A DNA stretch of 64,000 nt from assembly GCF_016461955.1 (NCBI RefSeq), contig NZ_JADMNM010000006.1, forward strand, positions 62,001-126,000, in the 5' to 3' direction. This document shows positions 15,266-24,467 of this stretch, in pieces. The notes beneath the pieces are model-generated. The model did no database searches. It was not told the origin of the DNA and saw nothing but the letters and a program-made list of their open reading frames with translations. Source of the stretch: Qipengyuania sp. YIM B01966. GTDB lineage: Bacteria > Pseudomonadota > Alphaproteobacteria > Sphingomonadales > Sphingomonadaceae. The position numbers and the translations under genes were made by a program. Each line of letters starts with the position of its first letter. Position 1 is the first letter of the stretch.

Positions 15266-17998
15266 GTGCGCTTACCCGGAACAGCCAGGGCCGCCGCGCT
15301 TGCCACGCTGGCGGCCATAGCCGTGTGCGGTGCGCTGCCGGCCTACGCGCAGGACGCGCCCGGGGGCTGGCAGCCGAATGAAGACGATTTCATGATGTTC
15401 ACGCTCGATGCCCAGCGGCACCGGCTGAGCGATGATATTCGTGGATACGTCACACCCGACGGCACTTGTCTCGATCTTGTTGACGTCGTGCAGTCACTCG
15501 ATCTGGCCGTGCGTATCGATGCGAAGTCGCGCCGCGCAACCGGATGGCTGTTCGATGAGGCGCGCACCATCTCGATTGACCGCGATTCAACTACGGTACA
15601 AATCATGAACAATCGCGAGTCGCCCGACGCCAGCCGGATTTATGACAGCCCCGAGGGTTGGTGCGTCGACAGTTCCGCGCTCGCCCGCTGGCTCGGCGTG
15701 CGTCTGACCGTCGATCGGTTCAATGCCGCGATTCGGCTCGATAGCGACAAGCCGCTGCCTTTCGTCGAAGCGCTCGAGCGGCGCCAGCGCGGCGAGCAAT
15801 TGGCGCGCCGCCGCCCGCAGAACTTCGATCTGGCGCAATTTCCGCAAGCCGAAATGGAATACCGCCTGTGGCGTACGCCGATGGTCGATATGACCCTGCA
15901 GATAGGCGTGCAGACGCGCGCTGGCGGGAATGCAAGAATGACTGCGCGCGGCGAAAGCTTCGCTGCCGGCGAGTTGGGCAGGATCAGCTATGAGAGCCGC
16001 ATCGCGACCGACGGGGCGTTCAAGCCAGCCTCCGTCCGCTTCACCGCCTTTCGCCGCGATCCGGCGGCCAAGCTGCTGGGGCCGCTGCAGGCGACCGAGG
16101 CGTTGATCGGCGATGTCCAGAGCGAAGGCGGGCGGCTGGTGGCGCAAGGCGGCATGGGGCGCGGCCTGTTCGTCTCGAACCGCCCGCTTGGCGTAACCGG
16201 CAACTTCTCGACAACCGACCTGCGTGGCACCTTGCCGGCGGGGTGGGACGCGGAACTGTATCGCAACGGCCAGTTGCTCGCCTTTCAGGCCGATCGCGGC
16301 GATGGACGCTATGACTTCAGCCAGGTCGAACTGGCAGTCGGCCGCAATGATTTCGAAGTCGTTCTTTATGGTCCGCAAGGCCAGGTGCGCCGCGAACAGA
16401 GCGCGGTCACGCTGGGCCAGGGGGCGCTGCCAGCGGGGCGGCTCCATTATTGGCTGGGCGCGTTGCAGCATGACCGCGACCTGTTCTCGCTGACCCGGCA
16501 AGACAGCGTTGACAACGCCGATGCACGGCATTGGCGCGGCGGCGCCGGAGTGGCCTATGGGATCGACAGGTGGACCAGTATAGCGATCTCAGCCCACAGC
16601 CTGCGCCACGCTGGCGAGCGACGCCAATATGTCGAAACTCGGCTGTGGCGGAGTCTGGGCGGGTTCGAGGCCGAACTCGCCGCAGCGCACGAACTCGGCG
16701 GCGGGGGCATGGCCCAGGCGGCACTGGTCGGGCGGCTGGGCGGCGTCAATGTGGCCTTCGATGGCGCGGCGCGATTGGGCAATTTCGTATCCGAGATGGT
16801 CCAGCCCGATCTCGCCTATCGCTATACGCTTCGCGCCGATGCTTCGGTGCGTCTCGGTGGTTTTGGCCTTCCGGTGCAGGCCGCCTATGGCCGGGTCCAT
16901 CGGCGCGTCGGATCAAGCTATGCCGAATGGTTGGTGGCGAGCTCGCTCGCCGCGCGCGGTGTCGCCGTCCGCGCCGAGCTGGCACGCCGCGCCCGTAGCC
17001 CGGCACTCGCCGACCCGCAGCTTGAGACAAAAGCCCAAGTCCTTGTAAATACCCGGATAAGGGGCGTCAGATTGCGCGGCAGCGCGACCTATAATCTTGA
17101 TGGCCGGGACAGGGGGTTCGACACCGCGCGGGTTGCTGCGGGCATCGATGTGGGCGACCGTGGCGATCTCGAAGCCGGATTCGAATACGATCTGCGCGCC
17201 GGGCAGCGCCGGTTCGAGCTTGGCTATGCCCATCGGTTTGACCGCTTCGCCCTGCGGGCTGACGCCAGCCATTCAGGCCGGGGTCAGGTGGGGTTACAGC
17301 TCGGCATCGCGTTCAGTTTTGCCCGCGATCCGCTCGGAGGAGGGGTGCGATTCTCGAGCGAGCGGCTGGCGCGCTACGGCCATGCTGAAGTGACCGTTTT
17401 CCGCGACGACAACGGCGACGGCCGCCGCTCGTTCGATGAGGAATTGCTGCCCGATGTAAGGGTCGAGGCGGGCCTGCGCAGCGACGACACGATCACCAAT
17501 GCCGAGGGCCGTGCCGTGCTTGACCAGTTGCGCCCCAATGTTCCGGTTCTGGTGGGCATCGATCAGTCGTCTCTGCCTGATGCCTATCTCGCGCCGGCCG
17601 GGCCCGGCGTGGTCATCACCCCCCGTGCCGGCACAGTAGGGGCCATCATCCTGCCGGTTCTGCCATCCGGAGAGGTTGAGGGAATGCTTGTCGCGGCAGC
17701 AGGCGGCGGACAGGCCGGCGTGGAACTGGAGCTGGTCGGTGCGAGTGGCGCGGTGGTCGCGAAGACCTTGAGCGAATTTGACGGCTTCTTCCTGTTCCAG
17801 CGTGTCCCCTATGGTCGGTACTCTCTGCGGGTGGCCGAGGCGTCAGCGCGCCAACTCGATGTGCGGCAGGCGACCGCGGTTCAGGTGGAGGTTGGCCGCG
17901 CGCTCGATGTCGTGCGGCTCGGTCCGGTTCGCCTGGAACGTGACGTGCGGGCGATTGCCGATGCGGGCGGTGCGCCCGCCACCGGCGCGGCGCATTAG
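15266..17998 (+). CDS. Usher-like outer-membrane protein with C-terminal regulatory-like domain
   Basis: A 910-residue exported protein with a GTG start and a signal peptide ending near AYAQ. The first ~180 residues form an unusual N-terminal domain with two cysteines (GTCLDLVD, GWCVDSS). The middle has usher-type features: TTDLRGTLPAGWDAELYRNG, DGRYDFSQVELAVGRNDFEV and many amphipathic beta strands. The last ~200 residues contain an SdrD-like DDNGDGRRSFDEELLPDV segment and a carboxypeptidase-regulatory-like domain (FDGFFLFQRVPYGRYSLRV). It probably secretes the DUF4402 subunit. It departs from PapC/FimD at both ends, so the assembly class is uncertain. Confidence 0.75.
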   Translation: MRLPGTARAAALATLAAIAVCGALPAYAQDAPGGWQPNEDDFMMFTLDAQRHRLSDDIRGYVTPDGTCLDLVDVVQSLDLAVRIDAKSRRATGWLFDEARTISIDRDSTTVQIMNNRESPDASRIYDSPEGWCVDSSALARWLGVRLTVDRFNAAIRLDSDKPLPFVEALERRQRGEQLARRRPQNFDLAQFPQAEMEYRLWRTPMVDMTLQIGVQTRAGGNARMTARGESFAAGELGRISYESRIATDGAFKPASVRFTAFRRDPAAKLLGPLQATEALIGDVQSEGGRLVAQGGMGRGLFVSNRPLGVTGNFSTTDLRGTLPAGWDAELYRNGQLLAFQADRGDGRYDFSQVELAVGRNDFEVVLYGPQGQVRREQSAVTLGQGALPAGRLHYWLGALQHDRDLFSLTRQDSVDNADARHWRGGAGVAYGIDRWTSIAISAHSLRHAGERRQYVETRLWRSLGGFEAELAAAHELGGGGMAQAALVGRLGGVNVAFDGAARLGNFVSEMVQPDLAYRYTLRADASVRLGGFGLPVQAAYGRVHRRVGSSYAEWLVASSLAARGVAVRAELARRARSPALADPQLETKAQVLVNTRIRGVRLRGSATYNLDGRDRGFDTARVAAGIDVGDRGDLEAGFEYDLRAGQRRFELGYAHRFDRFALRADASHSGRGQVGLQLGIAFSFARDPLGGGVRFSSERLARYGHAEVTVFRDDNGDGRRSFDEELLPDVRVEAGLRSDDTITNAEGRAVLDQLRPNVPVLVGIDQSSLPDAYLAPAGPGVVITPRAGTVGAIILPVLPSGEVEGMLVAAAGGGQAGVELELVGASGAVVAKTLSEFDGFFLFQRVPYGRYSLRVAEASARQLDVRQATAVQVEVGRALDVVRLGPVRLERDVRAIADAGGAPATGAAH

Positions 17999-18000
17999 GT

Positions 18001-18786
18001 TTAGCGGCCGAGCGGGATCCGCTTGTCACCCGTCCGCCGCGCGGGGGCGCGCGGTGCAGGCGCCGCGCGGCGCGGCACAACCCGCTGGCGCGGTGCGGCG
18101 GCGGGCGCTTCGTCGATCCACTCGTCGACCGGCTCCTCGCGAATGACAGCGTGCTGGTTCACCGGTATCATCACCGGAACATAATGCATCGGGCGCCCGG
18201 CGGGCCCGCGCGCCTCCCAATCGGCAAGATAGCGTTCGCAATCGTCGATCCGGCCATCGCGGCGGGCTGTGTGGCTGGTAATGGCCGCCCCCGCCACCCC
18301 GCCCAGAGCTGCGCCGACGGCCGTGCCCAGCAGCCGGTCGCCGTCAGCCATGCGGTTGCCGACAAGGCCGCCCACGCCGGCGCCGATCAGCGCCCCGAGA
18401 ACACCGCTGCGATCGCGCCCGCGGCGGTCGAGAAAGCGCGCCCGGCATTCCGCCAGCCAGGCATCGCGCTGGGCAGGATAGGCCGACTGCATCGCCTCGC
18501 CCGTCGCCTGCGCGTAGGCCGCATCATAGCTTGGCATTCCGGGGTAGAGCACGTCCGCGCCCGGCGGCGGATAGGTTTGGGTATAAGCCTGAGGATAGAC
18601 AGGTGGATAGGGTGTCGACGGAGCTGCCGGCAGATAGACTGCGTCCGGCGCGTCGCCCTGCCATCCGGCGGGCGTTGCATAGGTGTAATCGGCCCCGGTC
18701 CTTTCGGGTGTCGGCATGTCCTGCGCGGATGCCATGCCGGGCATGGCAAGGATGACGAAAAGCGACAGGGCAAGGCGGTTCGGCAT
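18001..18786 (-). CDS. Exported glycine-zipper protein
   Basis: A 261-residue protein with signal peptide MPNRLALSLFVILAMPGMAS. A proline- and tyrosine-rich region follows, then a glycine-zipper segment (VLGALIGAGVGGLVGN and LLGTAVGAALGGVAGAAI, about residues 127-165) typical of Rick_17kDa-like envelope proteins. The tail is basic and proline-rich. The zipper probably inserts in or packs against the outer membrane. I start at the ATG that gives the signal peptide. It is convergent with the usher-like gene and has a CtrA-like box 34 bases before its start, so it may belong to the same regulon. Confidence 0.75.
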   Translation of the reverse strand: MPNRLALSLFVILAMPGMASAQDMPTPERTGADYTYATPAGWQGDAPDAVYLPAAPSTPYPPVYPQAYTQTYPPPGADVLYPGMPSYDAAYAQATGEAMQSAYPAQRDAWLAECRARFLDRRGRDRSGVLGALIGAGVGGLVGNRMADGDRLLGTAVGAALGGVAGAAITSHTARRDGRIDDCERYLADWEARGPAGRPMHYVPVMIPVNQHAVIREEPVDEWIDEAPAAAPRQRVVPRRAAPAPRAPARRTGDKRIPLGR

Positions 18787-18819
18787 GGCTGATCCCCACA
18801 AGCGCCGCATCGGCGCCGG

Positions 18820-18834
18820 TTAACCGCCAGCTAA
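18820..18834. promoter_or_regulatory. CtrA-like box upstream of the glycine-zipper gene
   Basis: On the minus strand it reads TTAG-N7-TTAACC, the same form as the box upstream of the pilin-like gene and one mismatch from TTAA-N7-TTAA. It is 34 bases upstream of the start codon. Confidence 0.5.
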
Positions 18835-18900
18835 CACGCCAAACGACAGCAGGGAAACGCCTTCGGGCGCGCTGTCCCGAATCGGTGCGGACGCCGCGCC

Positions 18901-19386
18901 TCAGGCGATGCGCGGCGCGAGCAGCGCGGCCAGCGCCTCGATACCGCGCGCATCCTCATCGTCGAAGCGGGCAGGTTCCGGACTGTCGAGGTCGATCACC
19001 GCGAGCAGGCGTTCTTCGTGCACCACCGGAACGACCAGCTCGGATCGGCTCGCCGCGTCGCAGGCAATATGGCCGGGAAAGGCGTGGACGTCCGCCACCA
19101 ACTGCGTCCGGCGCTCGGCGGCGGCGGTGCCGCAGACGCCCGTGCCGAGCGCGATGCGGATGCAGGCCGGGCGGCCCATGAAGGGGCCCAGCACCAGTTC
19201 CGGGCCAATCAGCCGGTAGAACCCCGCCCAATTGAGTGCCGGCAGATATTCGGCGAGCAGCGCCGAAACATTCGCCATATTCGCCACCGGATCGCACTCG
19301 CCCGTGGTCAGCGCATCGGCGGCGGCGAGGAGATCGGCGTAGAGCGCCGGCTTGTCCTGCGCATGGTCGGGACGAAAGTCGAACAT
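18901..19386 (-). CDS. msrC: Free methionine-(R)-sulfoxide reductase (GAF domain)
   Basis: Reduces free methionine-R-sulfoxide using cysteine chemistry in a GAF fold. The 161 residues include NWAGFYRLIGPELVLGPFMG, the catalytic CIRIALGTGVCGTAAAERRT region with two conserved cysteines, a third cysteine in GHIACDAASRSELVVP, and VIDLDSP, all hallmarks of fRMsr (YebR). The gene diverges from a sorbosone dehydrogenase-like gene across a short gap. A generic GAF sensor is unlikely given the cysteine pattern. Confidence 0.88.
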   Translation of the reverse strand: MFDFRPDHAQDKPALYADLLAAADALTTGECDPVANMANVSALLAEYLPALNWAGFYRLIGPELVLGPFMGRPACIRIALGTGVCGTAAAERRTQLVADVHAFPGHIACDAASRSELVVPVVHEERLLAVIDLDSPEPARFDDEDARGIEALAALLAPRIA

Positions 19387-19447
19387 GGCGGCCGCTCTAG
19401 CCCGCTCGCCGGTTGCCGCAAGGGGCGCAGCGGTTTAATATCGGTAG

Positions 19448-20899
19448 ATGCGCAAATGGCTGATCGCTCTTCTCGCCCTCGTCGCCCTCGTCGCGGTGGC
19501 GGCCGTCTTACTCCTGCGCGGGCAGACCGCCGAGCTGCCGCTGGCCGAGGTCACCGGGACCGAGCCGACCATCGCCGAGCCGAGCCCGGAGAAGTTTCCA
19601 ACGGTCAAGGTCGCGCGGCCCGTGGGCTGGGGCGCCAGCGAGGTGCCGCAAGCGGCCGCGGGGCTGGCGGTCACCCGCTTTGCCAGCGGGCTCGATCATC
19701 CACGGGTGATCTACACCCTGCCCAATGGCGACGTGCTCGTGACGCTGACCAATCGCCCGCCGGGCAGCGGGCCCAAGGGGATCGCCGGCCTTGTCGCCAA
19801 GCTGCTGTTCGCCCGCGCGGGGGCCGATGTGCCATCGCCCGACCAGCTGGTGCTGCTGCGCGACAGCAATGGCGACGGGGCGGCCGATCAGCGCCATGTG
19901 TTGCGGACCGAATTGTCCTCGCCTTCGGGCATCGCCTGGCATGACGGGACGCTCTATCTGGCCAATCATGACGCGCTGCTGGCGTTTCCCTACGCGCTCG
20001 GCGCCAACCGGCTGGATGGTGCGCCGCGCAAGCTGATGGACCTGCCGCCGGGCGGCAATCACTGGATGCGCAATATCGCGCTGAACCCCGAAGGCACGCG
20101 GATCTATGTCGCGGTCGGCTCGGCCTCCAACATTGCCGAAAACGGGATCGAAGCCGAACAGGGCCGCGCGCGGATCTGGGAATATAATCTAGAAACGCGC
20201 CGCCAGCGGCCCTTCGCCACCGGCCTGCGCAATGCGAACGGGCTCGACTTCAACCCGTGGAGCGGCGAATTGTGGACCACGGTCAACGAGCGCGACCAGC
20301 TCGGCTCCGACCTGGTGCCCGATTATTTGACCAATGTGCCGGTGGGCGCGCAATATGGCTGGCCGTGGCTTTACTGGGGCGAGAATGTCGATCGCCGGGT
20401 CAAGGCGCCGATGCCGGCCTATCTGGTGGAATATTCGCGCACCCCTGAATATGCGCTGGGTCCGCACGTCGCGGCGCTGGGTCTCGCCTTCACCAAAGGC
20501 GGGCATCTGATGGGCGACCGCTTCGCCAGCGGGGCATTTATCGCCCGCCACGGATCGTGGAACCGCAAGCCGGCCGCAGGCTATGATGTCGTCTATGTCG
20601 CCTTTGACGAACGCGGTAATCCCACCGGCACGCCGGTTCCGGTGCTGTCGGGCTTCCTCAAGGATAATGGCGATACGCGCGGCCGGCCGACCTGGGTTGC
20701 CTGGGCGGGTGATGGGGCGCTGCTGGTGAGCGACGACACCGCCGGGATTATCTGGCGCGTAGCAGCACCGGGCGCGCAACCGGGCGCGGCGATCGAACGG
20801 CGTGCGACGCGAGCCCTGCCACCACGGCCCGAATTGTCCGGCGATCCGCGCGCGACATTTGGCGAAGCGGATTATGCGCGCCGCCAGCCCGCGCAATAG
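19448..20899 (+). CDS. Membrane-anchored sorbosone dehydrogenase-like (PQQ-type beta-propeller) protein
   Basis: A 483-residue protein with an N-terminal hydrophobic anchor (LIALLALVALVAVAAVLLL, residues 6-24) and a six-bladed beta-propeller typical of soluble aldose/L-sorbosone dehydrogenases. Visible motifs include LDHPRVIYTLPNGDVLVT, GNHWMRNIALNPEG, GLRNANGLDFNP, NERDQLGSDLVPDYLT, GAQYGWPW and ARHGSWNR. It probably oxidises a sugar aldehyde on the periplasmic side with PQQ. PQQ synthesis genes are not in the window, so the cofactor source is unknown. Confidence 0.82.
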   Translation: MRKWLIALLALVALVAVAAVLLLRGQTAELPLAEVTGTEPTIAEPSPEKFPTVKVARPVGWGASEVPQAAAGLAVTRFASGLDHPRVIYTLPNGDVLVTLTNRPPGSGPKGIAGLVAKLLFARAGADVPSPDQLVLLRDSNGDGAADQRHVLRTELSSPSGIAWHDGTLYLANHDALLAFPYALGANRLDGAPRKLMDLPPGGNHWMRNIALNPEGTRIYVAVGSASNIAENGIEAEQGRARIWEYNLETRRQRPFATGLRNANGLDFNPWSGELWTTVNERDQLGSDLVPDYLTNVPVGAQYGWPWLYWGENVDRRVKAPMPAYLVEYSRTPEYALGPHVAALGLAFTKGGHLMGDRFASGAFIARHGSWNRKPAAGYDVVYVAFDERGNPTGTPVPVLSGFLKDNGDTRGRPTWVAWAGDGALLVSDDTAGIIWRVAAPGAQPGAAIERRATRALPPRPELSGDPRATFGEADYARRQPAQ

Positions 20900-20902
20900 G
20901 CG

Positions 20903-21724
20903 CTATAGCGCGCGGCCGGCGCGGCCCGCCAGTTCGGTGACGTAGTGATAAGCCACCCGGCCCGAGCGCGCCCCGCGCCGCTTGGCCCATTCAAGCGCAT
21001 CTGCGGCGGTGAAGGCCAGCCCGGCCGGCCCGGCATAGGCCGCGACCATCGCGAGGTAATCTTGCTGACTCGCCGCGTGAAAGCCCAGCGACAGGCCGAA
21101 CCGGTCCGCCAGCGCCAGCCGATCGTCGATTGCATCGCGCGGATTGAGCGGATCGTCCTGCTCTGCCGCCTGCCGGGCGAGGATGGCGCGGTGGTTAGCA
21201 GTCACCGCCAGCCGGACATGGGCCGGCCGCGCCTCGACCCCGCCCTCGAGCCAGCTTCGCAGATGGCGGGGGCCGACATCGTCGCCCTCGGCAAAGCCGA
21301 GATCGTCGATGAAGACGAGGAACCGCCGCCCCGTCACCTCGTGCAGGCTGGCAAACAGATCGGGCAGCGCCGCCAGCGCATCGGTTGCCACCTGCACCAG
21401 CGCCAGCGCAGCCGGATCGGGCGCCTGCGCAGCGCGCACGGACGCGCGCACGAGCGCCGATTTGCCCATTCCCCGCGCGCCCCACAGGAGAATATCGTGG
21501 GCGGCATGGCCTTGCGCCAACCGGCGGGCATTCTCGGCGACAGCCGCTTTCTGCACGTCGAGCCCGCAGAGCTGATCGAGCATCGGCGCCTCGATCGAGG
21601 GAACCGCGCGCGGGCCTGTGCCCGTCCACAGATAGGCCGGCGCGCCAAGCCAGTCGGCGGGCGGGGGCGGGGCGATCCCGGCCATCCGCTCGAGCGCGGC
21701 AGCGATCCGCGCCAGCGGGTCCAT
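20903..21724 (-). CDS. DUF815 family AAA ATPase
   Basis: A 273-residue ATPase with Walker A WGARGMGKSALVRA at about residue 85, Walker B FLVFIDDLGF, and the family sequence AVTANHRAILAR with ISR-type residues ADRFGLSLGFH. DUF815 proteins are widespread in alphaproteobacteria and lack a firm function; a chaperone-like or DnaA/IstB-like role has been suggested from fold. The start shares one base with the acyl-CoA dehydrogenase stop (TGATG), so it is the downstream gene of that transcript. Confidence 0.85.
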   Translation of the reverse strand: MDPLARIAAALERMAGIAPPPPADWLGAPAYLWTGTGPRAVPSIEAPMLDQLCGLDVQKAAVAENARRLAQGHAAHDILLWGARGMGKSALVRASVRAAQAPDPAALALVQVATDALAALPDLFASLHEVTGRRFLVFIDDLGFAEGDDVGPRHLRSWLEGGVEARPAHVRLAVTANHRAILARQAAEQDDPLNPRDAIDDRLALADRFGLSLGFHAASQQDYLAMVAAYAGPAGLAFTAADALEWAKRRGARSGRVAYHYVTELAGRAGRAL

Positions 21725-23472
21725 CAGGGCAGCTGGTCTGCCGTCAGGCTATAGAGCAGGCCGGCACCCGCCACGGCCGAATCGTGCAGCCCGCGCGCTT
21801 CGGGGACGATGCGGTCGAGGAAGAACCGCGCTGTCACCGGCTTGCTCGCTGCAAGCGCGGGGGCAGCGCCATCCTCAACCGCGCGCATCTGGCGCAGCAT
21901 CTGCCACCCGGCTACCGCGACGGCGGCCATGGTGCAAAACGGGACGGAACCCGCCAGCCGGTCCTCCACCGCCGCACCGCGCATCCAGCGGGCGATTTCG
22001 CTGCAATCAGTGGCCAGCGCGGCCAGCGCCTTTTCGCTGCCCACCGCCTCGCGCGCGACATCGGCGAGCAGATCCAGCAGCACTTCGCCGCCATCCAGTT
22101 CAAGTTTACGGGTCACCAGATCGGCCGCCTGGATGCCGTTGGTCCCCTCATAGATCGGCGCAATGCGCGAATCGCGCCAATGCTGCGCCGCGCCGGTTTC
22201 CTCGATGAACCCCATCCCGCCATGCACCTGGATACCCAAACTGGCGACCTCGACCCCGATATCAGTGCCCCACGCCTTCAGCAGCGGGACGAGCACCTCG
22301 GCGCGGCGCGCCGCCGCTTCGTCGCCCAGCGCGCCGCGATCGACCTGACCCGCGGTATAATAGAGCAGCGCGCGCACCGCTTCGGTCAGCGCCTTCATGC
22401 GGATGATCGTGCGGCGGACATCGGGATGCTCGATGATGGCCACCGGCGTGCGGTCGGCCGCGCCCGCCCTGGCCCCCTGCACGCGCTCGCGCGCATAGGA
22501 CAGCGCCTGCTGCGTCGCGCGCTCCGCAATCTGGACGCCCTGATTGCCGACATTGATCCGCGCCGAGTTCATCATCGTGAACATCGCTTTCAGCCCGCCA
22601 TTGGGCACGCCGACCATTTCGCCGATGCACTCGCCGCCGCTGGCCCCGTCGCCGAACATCATCACGCAGGTGGGCGAGGCATTGATCCCCAGCTTGTGTT
22701 CGAGGCTGACGCAGCGCAGATCGTTGCGCGGGCCCGGCTGGCCATCGGCGCCGACGAGATATTTTGGCACCACGAACAGCGAAATCCCCCGACTGCCGGC
22801 CGGCGCGTCGGGCAGGCGCGCCAGCACCAGATGGATGATGTTGCGCGACAGCTCGTGCTCGCCCCAGGTGATGAAGATCTTCTGCCCGGCGATGCGATAT
22901 TTGCCGGCGTGTTCACCCTCGGTGATCGGGGTGGCGGTCGCTCGCAAGGCGCCCAGATCGCTGCCCGCCTGCGGCTCGGTCAGGTTCATCGTCCCCGACC
23001 ATTCGCCGCTCACCAGTTTGGGTAAATAACGCGCCTTCTGCTCGGACGAGCCGTGATGGTCGAGCGCATCGATCGCCCCGACCGACAGGATCGGCAGCAG
23101 GGTGAAGGCCATGTTCGCCGCGCCGAGATTTTCGAGCACGTTGCAGGCAAGCGTAAAGGGCAGGCCCTGCCCGCCAAATTCCGCCGGCCCGGAAATCGCG
23201 TTCCAGCCCTGCTCGATGAAATGCTGATACGCCGCCTCGAACCCGTCGGGCAGGCGGACCACGCCGTTTTCGAGCCGCGCCCCTTCAACATCGCCCACGC
23301 GATTGAGCGGCGCGAATTCGCCGGCGGCAAACTGGCCGACGCCTTCGACGATTGCTTCGACCAGATCCGGCTCGGCGGCGGAAAAGCGGTCGCTGGCGGC
23401 GATCTCGGCGATTCCGGCGTTGACGGTGATGGCGAGCAATTGGTCAGCTGAGGGCGGGGCGTAAGGCGTCAC
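21724..23472 (-). CDS. Acyl-CoA dehydrogenase
   Basis: An FAD enzyme introducing the alpha-beta double bond in fatty acyl-CoA. The family core is clear: MNLTEPQAGSDLGALRA, KIFITWGEHELSRNI, the glutamate-bearing YEGTNGIQAADLV (catalytic base region) and IQVHGGMGFIEE. It has the longer form with an extra C-terminal domain (582 residues). I start at a GTG reading VTPYAPPSADQLL. A further upstream ATG would overlap the divergent Sua5-type gene and adds residues unlike the family. DUF815 follows in the same transcript. Confidence 0.9.
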   Translation of the reverse strand: MTPYAPPSADQLLAITVNAGIAEIAASDRFSAAEPDLVEAIVEGVGQFAAGEFAPLNRVGDVEGARLENGVVRLPDGFEAAYQHFIEQGWNAISGPAEFGGQGLPFTLACNVLENLGAANMAFTLLPILSVGAIDALDHHGSSEQKARYLPKLVSGEWSGTMNLTEPQAGSDLGALRATATPITEGEHAGKYRIAGQKIFITWGEHELSRNIIHLVLARLPDAPAGSRGISLFVVPKYLVGADGQPGPRNDLRCVSLEHKLGINASPTCVMMFGDGASGGECIGEMVGVPNGGLKAMFTMMNSARINVGNQGVQIAERATQQALSYARERVQGARAGAADRTPVAIIEHPDVRRTIIRMKALTEAVRALLYYTAGQVDRGALGDEAAARRAEVLVPLLKAWGTDIGVEVASLGIQVHGGMGFIEETGAAQHWRDSRIAPIYEGTNGIQAADLVTRKLELDGGEVLLDLLADVAREAVGSEKALAALATDCSEIARWMRGAAVEDRLAGSVPFCTMAAVAVAGWQMLRQMRAVEDGAAPALAASKPVTARFFLDRIVPEARGLHDSAVAGAGLLYSLTADQLP

Positions 23473-23521
23473 CGGCAAAATCCTTGGGCTTGAGCGATGC
23501 TTCCACCTATAGCGCGCCGCC

Positions 23522-24463
23522 ATGAGCGGCAAGAACGCTACGGAACGGTTGACGGCCGATGCGGCAGGGCTCGCGCGCGCGGCCGAGCTGCTGCGCGCCG
23601 GTGCGCTGGTCGCACTGCCGACTGAGACCGTCTACGGCCTTGCTGCGAGGGCAGACGATGCGGCGGCGGTGGCTGCGATCTATGCGGCGAAGGGCCGGCC
23701 ATCGTTCAACCCGCTGATCGTCCATGTTGCGGACGTTGCCGCCGCCGAGCGGCTGGCGCGACTGGACGAGCGGTCGCGGGCGCTGGCGGCGCGGTTCTGG
23801 CCGGGACCGCTGACCATGGTGCTGCCGCTGCGCGATGATGCCGGCCTGGCGGGCGCCGTTACGGCCGGGTTGCCGACAGTCGCGCTGCGCTGCCCGGCAC
23901 ATCCGGTGATGCGGCAGGTGCTGGCGCAGGTTGCGCTGCCGCTGGCGGCGCCCTCGGCCAATCGCAGCGGCTTTGTCAGCCCGACCACCGCCGATCATGT
24001 GGCGGCCACGCTCGACGGGCGGATTGCGGCGATTGTCGATGGCGGGCCGTGCGCGGACGGGGTGGAATCCACCATCGTCGCCTTGCGGGCCGACGGCGCG
24101 TGGTCGCTGCTGCGCCCGGGCCCCATTGCGCATACCGAGCTCGCGGTGCTGCTCGGGCCGGGGGAGACAGGCTCTACCGGGATCGAGGCGCCGGGGCAGC
24201 TAACCAGCCATTACGCGCCGGGCAAGCCGATGCGGCTGGGTGCGCTGCGGGCTGAGGAGGGCGAATTTCTGATCGGCTTCGGCAATGTTACCGGCGAGGT
24301 GACGCTGTCGGCCACCGGCGACCTCGCGGAAGCTGCGGCGCGCCTCTATGCCTGCCTGCATCTCGCCGCCGAGGCACCGCAGGCGCGGATTGCGGTAGCG
24401 CCCGTGCCCGATAGCGGTCTCGGCGCGGCGATCAACGACCGGCTGCGCCGCGCTGCCGCCTGA
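23522..24463 (+). CDS. L-threonylcarbamoyladenylate synthase (Sua5/TsaC type)
   Basis: Makes threonylcarbamoyl-AMP from threonine, bicarbonate and ATP for the t6A37 tRNA modification. The 313 residues include the YrdC domain (ALVALPTETVYGLA, KGRPSFNPLIVHV, FWPGPLTMVL, LAAPSANRSG) plus a C-terminal Sua5 domain (linker TSHYAPGKPMRL). It is the long Sua5 form rather than the short TsaC form. It diverges from the acyl-CoA dehydrogenase and is convergent with a small lipoprotein gene. Confidence 0.93.
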   Translation: MSGKNATERLTADAAGLARAAELLRAGALVALPTETVYGLAARADDAAAVAAIYAAKGRPSFNPLIVHVADVAAAERLARLDERSRALAARFWPGPLTMVLPLRDDAGLAGAVTAGLPTVALRCPAHPVMRQVLAQVALPLAAPSANRSGFVSPTTADHVAATLDGRIAAIVDGGPCADGVESTIVALRADGAWSLLRPGPIAHTELAVLLGPGETGSTGIEAPGQLTSHYAPGKPMRLGALRAEEGEFLIGFGNVTGEVTLSATGDLAEAAARLYACLHLAAEAPQARIAVAPVPDSGLGAAINDRLRRAAA

Positions 24464-24467
24464 CGGC

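Noticed and set aside
21385-23025. Long plus-strand frame opposite DUF815 and the acyl-CoA dehydrogenase
   Set aside because: Shadow of the two well-supported minus-strand genes.
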